From DASTGO01 sp035719045 (lineage in GTDB: Bacteria > Actinomycetota > Actinomycetes > Actinomycetales > Kineosporiaceae): DNA of 9,278 nt. The translations under genes and the position numbers were made by a program. The stretch covers positions 1 to 9,278 of the forward strand of contig DASTGO010000266.1 in NCBI GenBank assembly GCA_035719045.1, written 5' to 3'. Every line of letters begins with the position of its first letter. Within the stretch, counting starts at the first letter, position 1. This document shows, in pieces, positions 4,929-9,278 of the stretch. The notes under the pieces are model-generated. The model was not told the DNA's origin, did not search any database, and saw nothing but the letters and a program-made list of their open reading frames with translations.

Positions 4929-7619
4929 TCACTCGACGGGGTCGGGGGCGGCGGTCAGCTCCCGGCGGCCGGTATCGGTGCGGCCGGGCGGCGGGGCGAG
5001 CCGGATGGTCGCGCCCAGCACGGCTGCCCCGGACTCGGCGACGACGATCGGGTTGATCTCCAGCTCGGCCACCTCGGGCCGGTCGTCGGCCAGACAGGAC
5101 AGCCGGCAGATGATCTCCTCCAGCGCCGCGGTGTCGACCGGACGGGCACCACGGTGGCCGAACAGCTTCGGCGCGGCCCGCACGGAGCGGACCAGGTCGG
5201 TGACGTCGACGTCGGTCAGCGGCGGGATCCGGTGCGACACGTCCCCGAGCAGGTCGCTGGCGTCCCCGGCCAGCCCGAAGGAGATCACCGGCCCGAACAG
5301 CGGGTCCTCCACGGACCGGACGATCGCCGCGACGCCGGGGGTGCACATCGCCTGCACCGCCAGGTCGCCGCCGCCCAGCGGGGTGAGCTGCTCGCGCATC
5401 CGCTCGAAGTCCTCGCGCAGCTGCACCGGGCCGCCGATGTCGAGCCGGACCCCGCCGAGGTCGACCCGGTGCCGCAGGTACGGCGCGGTGGTCTTCAGCG
5501 CGACCGGCCAGCCGAGGCCCTCGGCGGCGGCCACGGCCTCCTCGGCGTCGGCCACCGGCAGGATCGGCCAGAGGTGGACGCCGTAGCAGGCCAGCAGCTC
5601 CCCCGCCTGCGGGCCGTCCAGTTCCAGGCCCTCGGGGTGGTCGGCCAGCAGGCCCGTGACCAGCTCCTCCGCCCGGTTGCGGTCGACGTCCGGCGGGTCC
5701 ACCCGGCTGCCGGGGTCGCGCCGCCGCCAGGCTCCGTACACGGTCGCCGCGGCCAGCGCCCGGACGGCCTCCTCCGGGGTGGCGTAGGTGGGGATCACCT
5801 TGCCACCGCCGGCCAGGCTCTCCCGCAGCCCGGACATGCCGAGGAAGCAGGCCACCACCGGCACGGTCGCCTTCTCCGCCGCGGCGGTCAGGGCCTGGGC
5901 CACCCCGGCACTGTCGGTGGCCAGCGGCGGGACGAAGGCGGCCACCACGGAGTCCACGGACTCGTCGGCGAAGGCGGCGTCGAGGGCGGTACGGAACTGC
6001 CCGGCGTCGGCCTGCGGTTCCAGGCAGACCGGCCCGTGCACGACGTCGAGGTCCCAGCCGACGCAGGCATCGGCGATGAGCGCCCCGAGCGCATCACTGT
6101 TGCCGACGATGGCGACCCGGCGGCCGGCCGGCAGCGGCTGCTGGAGGAGCAGTTGCGCGACGTCGAACAGCTGGTGGACGTTCTCCACCCGGATGCACCC
6201 GCTCTGCCGCAGCATCGCGTCGAAGGCCTCCCGCGGGGTCCGGGTGCGGCGTACCGCGTGTCCGGGCGGGACGCCGAAACCGGAGGTCCCCGACTTCACC
6301 ACGATCACCGGCTTGCGGCGCGACAGCCGGCGGGCGATCCGGGAGAACTTCCGCGGGTTGCCGATGCTCTCCAGGTAGAGGCCGACGGCGTCGGTGCGGT
6401 CGTCCTCCTCCCAGTACTGCATGCAGTCGTTGCCGGACACGTCCGCCCGGTTGCCGGCGGACAGGAAGGTGGAGACGCCGAGGTTGCGCCGCCGGGTGGC
6501 GTCCAGCACCGACACCGACAGGGCACCGGACTGGCAGAACAGCCCGAGCCGGCCCGGCGGGGGCAGTTCGCTGGCCAGGGACACGTTCAGCCGCATCCCC
6601 GGGTCGGCGTTGATCACCCCCCAGGACGCCGGGCCGACCACCCGCATGCCGTTGGCCCGGGCCAGCCGGACCAGCTCCAGTTGACGTTCCAGCCCCTCCG
6701 GACCGGTCTCGGCGAACCCCCCGGACAGCACGACCAGCCCGCGCACCCCGGCGGCGGCGCAGTCCGCGACGACGTCCAGCACGGAGGCAGCGGGCACGGC
6801 GATGACCGCCAGGTCCAGCGGCCCGGGGACGTCGGACAGCCGCCGGTGCGCCGTGACCCCGAGGACGGCGTCCGCCTCCGGATGGACCACCTCCAGCCGG
6901 CCGGTGAACCCGCCGCCGACCAGGTCGGCCAGCAGCCGGTGGCCGATGGTGCCCTCCCTGCGGCTGGCCCCGATGACGACCACCGACGACGGGTTGAGCA
7001 GGGCGGCCACGCTGCGGGCCTCGGCCCGGTGCTCGCGGGCCTCCATCACGGCCAGGGACTTCTCGGTCGGGTCGATGTCGAAGCCGACGGAGATGACCCC
7101 GTCGTCGTAGGCGTGCTTGACCTCGTAGCCGGCGTCGCGGAACACCGCGATCATCTTCCGGTTCTGCGGCAGCACGTCGGCGACGAAGCGGTGCACGCCG
7201 TTCTCCCGGGCGGCCGCCGCCAGGTGTTCCAGCAGCACCGAACCCAGCCCGCGGCCGTGGTGGGCGTCGCTGATGTTGAAGGCGACCTCGGCCGTGGTGG
7301 GGGCGACCCGGTCATAGCGGCCCACCCCGACGATCTCCTCGCCGACGGTGCAGATGAAGGCCACCCGGTCGACGTGGTCGACGTGGGTGAAGCGGTGCAG
7401 GTCCCCCGCCGACAGTCGCGGCATCGGGGCGAAGAAGCGCAGGTAGATCGACTCCGGCGACTGCGAGACGTGGAACCGTTGCAGGGCGTCGGCGTCGCCG
7501 GGGGTGATCGGGCGCAGGTGGGCCGTGCCGCCGTCCCGCAGGACGACGTCCGCCTCCCAGTGCGCCGGGTACGGCGCCTGCTCGAACAGCTGGTCCTGGG
7601 CGTCGCGCGTGCCGTCCAC
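4929..7619 (-). CDS. PatA-like protein lysine acetyltransferase: N-terminal GNAT fused to acyl-CoA-synthetase-like module
   Basis: This 896-residue protein is a GNAT acetyltransferase fused to an NDP-forming acyl-CoA-synthetase-like module, with the GNAT first as in Streptomyces lividans PatA. Proteins of this kind acetylate, and so inactivate, AMP-forming acyl-CoA synthetases. The GNAT domain spans about 22-180: EVAFNISDAHHGRGLGSVLL (111-130) carries the acetyl-CoA pyrophosphate loop HGRGLG (121-126), and Glu111 is a candidate general base. A CoA-binding Rossmann domain starts PSSVVVIGASRREGTIGHRL (210-229). Ligase-like domains include LFCQSGALS (360-368) and RVAIVGNSDALG (501-512). An ATP-grasp-like domain has VALKTTAPYLRHRVDLGGVR (706-725) and ELEINPIVV (852-860). 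The SHTG-type phosphohistidine loop expected near 450-460 reads PPGHAVRRTRTP, so ligase activity is doubtful and this module may be a sensor. GTG at 7619 is chosen because DGTRDAQDQLFEQAPYPAHW looks native and the upstream reading does not. It is divergent from the synthetase gene. Confidence 0.93.
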   Translation of the reverse strand: MDGTRDAQDQLFEQAPYPAHWEADVVLRDGGTAHLRPITPGDADALQRFHVSQSPESIYLRFFAPMPRLSAGDLHRFTHVDHVDRVAFICTVGEEIVGVGRYDRVAPTTAEVAFNISDAHHGRGLGSVLLEHLAAAARENGVHRFVADVLPQNRKMIAVFRDAGYEVKHAYDDGVISVGFDIDPTEKSLAVMEAREHRAEARSVAALLNPSSVVVIGASRREGTIGHRLLADLVGGGFTGRLEVVHPEADAVLGVTAHRRLSDVPGPLDLAVIAVPAASVLDVVADCAAAGVRGLVVLSGGFAETGPEGLERQLELVRLARANGMRVVGPASWGVINADPGMRLNVSLASELPPPGRLGLFCQSGALSVSVLDATRRRNLGVSTFLSAGNRADVSGNDCMQYWEEDDRTDAVGLYLESIGNPRKFSRIARRLSRRKPVIVVKSGTSGFGVPPGHAVRRTRTPREAFDAMLRQSGCIRVENVHQLFDVAQLLLQQPLPAGRRVAIVGNSDALGALIADACVGWDLDVVHGPVCLEPQADAGQFRTALDAAFADESVDSVVAAFVPPLATDSAGVAQALTAAAEKATVPVVACFLGMSGLRESLAGGGKVIPTYATPEEAVRALAAATVYGAWRRRDPGSRVDPPDVDRNRAEELVTGLLADHPEGLELDGPQAGELLACYGVHLWPILPVADAEEAVAAAEGLGWPVALKTTAPYLRHRVDLGGVRLDIGGPVQLREDFERMREQLTPLGGGDLAVQAMCTPGVAAIVRSVEDPLFGPVISFGLAGDASDLLGDVSHRIPPLTDVDVTDLVRSVRAAPKLFGHRGARPVDTAALEEIICRLSCLADDRPEVAELEINPIVVAESGAAVLGATIRLAPPPGRTDTGRRELTAAPDPVE

Positions 7620-7625
7620 GCGTCG

Positions 7626-7654
7626 AGGGTAACGGCGTGTCTCTGGCGGTCCTC
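7626..7654 (-). promoter_or_regulatory. Candidate leaderless promoter of pat
   Basis: On the minus strand TACCCT (7631-7626) fits the actinobacterial -10 pattern TAnnnT. Six bases separate it from the GTG at 7619, so transcription would begin at or next to the start codon. No Shine-Dalgarno precedes that GTG, which agrees with a leaderless mRNA. The -35 position 17 bases upstream (GAGGAC) is poor, as is common for such promoters. Confidence 0.5.
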
Positions 7655-7740
7655 GGGACCTCCCGGCCCCGGTACGCCGTTCGTGACCCGTTCCACTTGC
7701 GCGACAGATCGCCTTTCCGGTGCCCTCCGCCACGGCCCCG

Positions 7741-7759
7741 ACCCGGCAGGGAACCGGGT
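7741..7759. repeat. Inverted repeat ACCCGG-N7-CCGGGT
   Basis: Two perfect 6-base arms (7741-7746 and 7754-7759) flank seven bases in the middle of the pat/synthetase divergent region. The 13-base centre spacing suits a dimeric regulator, but short GC-only arms arise often by chance in this composition. Confidence 0.3.
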
Positions 7760-7770
7760 GACGACAAGTA

Positions 7771-7783
7771 CGGTCAGTGACCG
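7771..7783. promoter_or_regulatory. Perfect 13-bp palindrome CGGTCAGTGACCG, candidate operator
   Basis: CGGTCA and TGACCG flank a single central G. The site lies about 150 bases from the pat start and about 104 bases from the synthetase start, in the middle of the divergent region. Its AT-containing arms make it less likely to be a composition artefact than the nearby GC-only repeat. No regulator gene is next to it, so any bound protein is encoded elsewhere. The operator role is inference. Confidence 0.4.
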
Positions 7784-7816
7784 GAGGAGGGCTCGCCGCC
7801 ACCGCTCGGCGCCCGA

Positions 7817-7836
7817 AATCACGCGCTGGCGCGATT
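7817..7836. promoter_or_regulatory. Imperfect palindrome upstream of the synthetase promoter
   Basis: AATC-A-CGC (7817-7824) is mirrored by GCG-C-GATT (7829-7836) around a four-base centre with one mismatch. It lies 13 bases upstream of the candidate -35 of the synthetase gene, where activators usually bind. The AT-rich ends stand out locally. It could also be chance. Confidence 0.3.
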
Positions 7837-7849
7837 CATCCGCAAACCG

Positions 7850-7878
7850 TTGCCTTCGCCGTCACGGGGTGCCACTGT
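7850..7878 (+). promoter_or_regulatory. Candidate promoter of the acyl-CoA synthetase gene
   Basis: TTGCCT (7850-7855), a 17-base spacer and CACTGT (7873-7878) resemble a housekeeping sigma promoter with a weak -10. The ATG lies eight bases after the -10 and has no Shine-Dalgarno, so this too would give a leaderless or nearly leaderless mRNA, like pat on the other side. Confidence 0.4.
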
Positions 7879-7886
7879 CTGTCGTC

Positions 7887-9278
7887 ATGACCTCGTCGAC
7901 GTCGACGTCGGTGTACTCCCAGCTCCGCGCCGCCCGCGATCAGCTGCTCCAGCTGCGGGAGGACTACCCGGCAGCCCGGGAACGATTCCGCTGGCCGAGG
8001 CCACCCCGGATCAACTGGGCCCGGGACTGGCTGGACCCGTTGGCGGTCGACCCGGTGGCGGGCGCCCGGCCGGCGCTGTGGATCGTCGAGGAGGACGGCA
8101 GCGAGGTCCGGCTGAGCTACGCCGAGATCGCCCAGCGCTCGGCCCGGCTGGCTGCGTGGCTGCAGGGGCACGGGGTGTCCGCCGGCGACCGGGTGCTGGT
8201 CATGCTGGGCAATCAGGTGGAGCTGTGGGAGACCGTCGTCGCCTGCATCCGGCTGGGCGCGGTGGTGATCCCGGCGACCACGCTGCTGGCCCCGGCGGAC
8301 CTGCGCGACCGGCTGGACCGGGGAGCCGTCCGCCACGTCATCGCCCGCAGCGGCGACGCCGGCAAGTTCGTCGGCCTGCGCGGCGGCTGGACCCCGATCG
8401 CCGTCGGCGCCCCGGTCACCGGCTGGCTGGACTACGCGCAGGCATCCCGGCTGCAGCAGTGGAGCGTGGCCGACGCGGACACCCGGGCATCGGACCCGCT
8501 GCTGCTCTACTTCACCTCCGGCACCACCGCCCTGCCGAAACTGGTCGAGCACACCCACAGCTCGTATCCGGTCGGCCACCTGTCCACGCTGTACTGGATC
8601 GGGCTGCAGCCGGGTGACGTCCACCTCAACATCTCCTCCCCCGGCTGGGCCAAGCACGCCTGGAGCAACCTGTTCGCCCCCTGGCTGGCGGAGGCCTGTG
8701 CACTGGTGGTCAACCAGTCCCGGTTCGCCGCCCGGCCGCTGCTGGAGACGATGGCCCGCTGCGGGGTGACCACCTTCTGCGCGCCGCCCACGGTCTGGCG
8801 GATGCTGGTCCAGACCGACCTGGCGAGCTGGCGCGGCCGGATCCCGCTGCGCGAGGTGGTCGGGGCCGGGGAACCGCTCAACGCCGAGGTCATCGACCAG
8901 GTGCAGCAGGCCTGGGGGCTGACCGTCCGGGACGGGTTCGGGCAGACCGAGACCACTGCGCAGGTCGGCAACACCCCCGGCCAGAAGGTGGTCCCGGGCT
9001 CGATGGGCCGCCCGCTGCCGGGCTACGACGTGGTGCTCGCCGACCCCGTCACCGGACAGGTCCGCACCGGCGACGGGGAGGGCGAGATCTGCCTGCGGCT
9101 GGACGCCGCCGAGCTGGGCCGCCCGCTGGGGCTGATGACCGGCTACCGGGACGACCCCTCCCGCACCGCGGAGGCGATGCGGGACGGGCTGTACCACACC
9201 GGGGACGTCGCCTCGGTCGACGCCGACGGGTACATCACCTGTGTCGGGCGCGCCGACGACGTGTTCAAGGCCTCGGAC
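7887..9278 (+). CDS. AMP-forming acyl-CoA synthetase (medium-chain-like ANL family), C-terminus off the right edge
   Basis: It activates a carboxylic acid with ATP to an acyl-adenylate and then forms the CoA thioester. The 464 visible residues carry the ANL core motifs: phosphate loop YFTSGTTALPKLVEHTH (208-224), SPGWAKHAWSNLFAPW (251-266), DGFGQTETT (349-357), YHTGD (436-440) and GRADDVFKASD (454-464), where the window ends at the hinge. The FTSGTTxLPKxxEH loop and the GWAKHAWS segment resemble medium-chain (ACSM-type) synthetases more than acetate enzymes, but the acyl substrate cannot be fixed from sequence alone. The missing C-terminal subdomain holds the catalytic A10 lysine, the residue that Pat enzymes acetylate in related synthetases. 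ATG at 7887 gives a sensible N-terminus (MTSSTSTSVYSQLRAARDQL); an in-frame GTG at 7869 is less likely. It is divergent from the acetyltransferase gene. Confidence 0.93.
   Translation, partial: MTSSTSTSVYSQLRAARDQLLQLREDYPAARERFRWPRPPRINWARDWLDPLAVDPVAGARPALWIVEEDGSEVRLSYAEIAQRSARLAAWLQGHGVSAGDRVLVMLGNQVELWETVVACIRLGAVVIPATTLLAPADLRDRLDRGAVRHVIARSGDAGKFVGLRGGWTPIAVGAPVTGWLDYAQASRLQQWSVADADTRASDPLLLYFTSGTTALPKLVEHTHSSYPVGHLSTLYWIGLQPGDVHLNISSPGWAKHAWSNLFAPWLAEACALVVNQSRFAARPLLETMARCGVTTFCAPPTVWRMLVQTDLASWRGRIPLREVVGAGEPLNAEVIDQVQQAWGLTVRDGFGQTETTAQVGNTPGQKVVPGSMGRPLPGYDVVLADPVTGQVRTGDGEGEICLRLDAAELGRPLGLMTGYRDDPSRTAEAMRDGLYHTGDVASVDADGYITCVGRADDVFKASD

Noticed and set aside
7620..7802. An N-terminal extension of Pat by 61 codons to an upstream start at 7802
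   Set aside because: The extra residues are Arg/Pro/Gly-rich with no homology I recognise, and they would run through the divergent control region. The GTG at 7619 has a -10 element in the right place for a leaderless start.
7836..9197. A 453-residue open frame on the minus strand across the synthetase gene
   Set aside because: It is the antisense shadow of a gene with clear ANL motifs, and its composition is typical of such shadows (Gln, Pro, Gly, His, Val).
1..9278. A mobile element, phage, toxin-antitoxin or defence island
   Set aside because: All genes are recognisable chromosomal families with uniform GC and codon bias. I saw no transposase, integrase, terminal repeats, tRNA or defence domain.

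Overview
This is very GC-rich DNA (well over 70% G+C by eye) with strong third-position GC bias, frequent GTG starts and several long antisense shadow frames. The gene content (a SepH-type division protein, a DUF5998 protein, an N-terminal-GNAT PatA-type acetyltransferase and a coproporphyrin-type ferrochelatase) points to a chromosomal housekeeping segment of an actinomycete. I cannot name the genus from this window.

Layout. (1) 1-801, minus: the N-terminal 267 residues of a ferrochelatase, cut by the left window edge. (2) 802-1021: a divergent promoter region. (3) 1022-2764, plus: sepH, an FtsZ-regulating cell-division gene. (4) 2765-2963: a convergent gap with seven degenerate repeats that share a GTCGTC start and a compact hairpin. 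(5) 4812 down to 2964, minus: a DUF5998 gene followed 25 nt later by an alkaline-phosphatase-superfamily phosphodiesterase gene, very likely one operon. (6) 4813-4928: a short gap with two hairpins. (7) 7619 down to 4929, minus: a PatA-like protein, GNAT acetyltransferase fused to an acyl-CoA-synthetase-like (NDP-forming) module. (8) 7620-7886: a divergent control region with a perfect 13-bp palindrome, two other inverted repeats and a candidate leaderless promoter for each flanking gene. (9) 7887-9278, plus: an AMP-forming acyl-CoA synthetase, cut by the right edge.

How the parts may work together. The clearest functional pairing is at the right. A protein lysine acetyltransferase of the type known to silence AMP-forming acyl-CoA synthetases is divergently transcribed from such a synthetase, with operator-like palindromes between them. 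The left part looks like a core actinobacterial neighbourhood (heme synthesis, division, phosphodiesterase). I found no transposase, CRISPR array, tRNA, rRNA, phage or defence gene. No wholly new system is evident; the most unexplained structures are the repeat cluster after sepH and the pat/synthetase control region.
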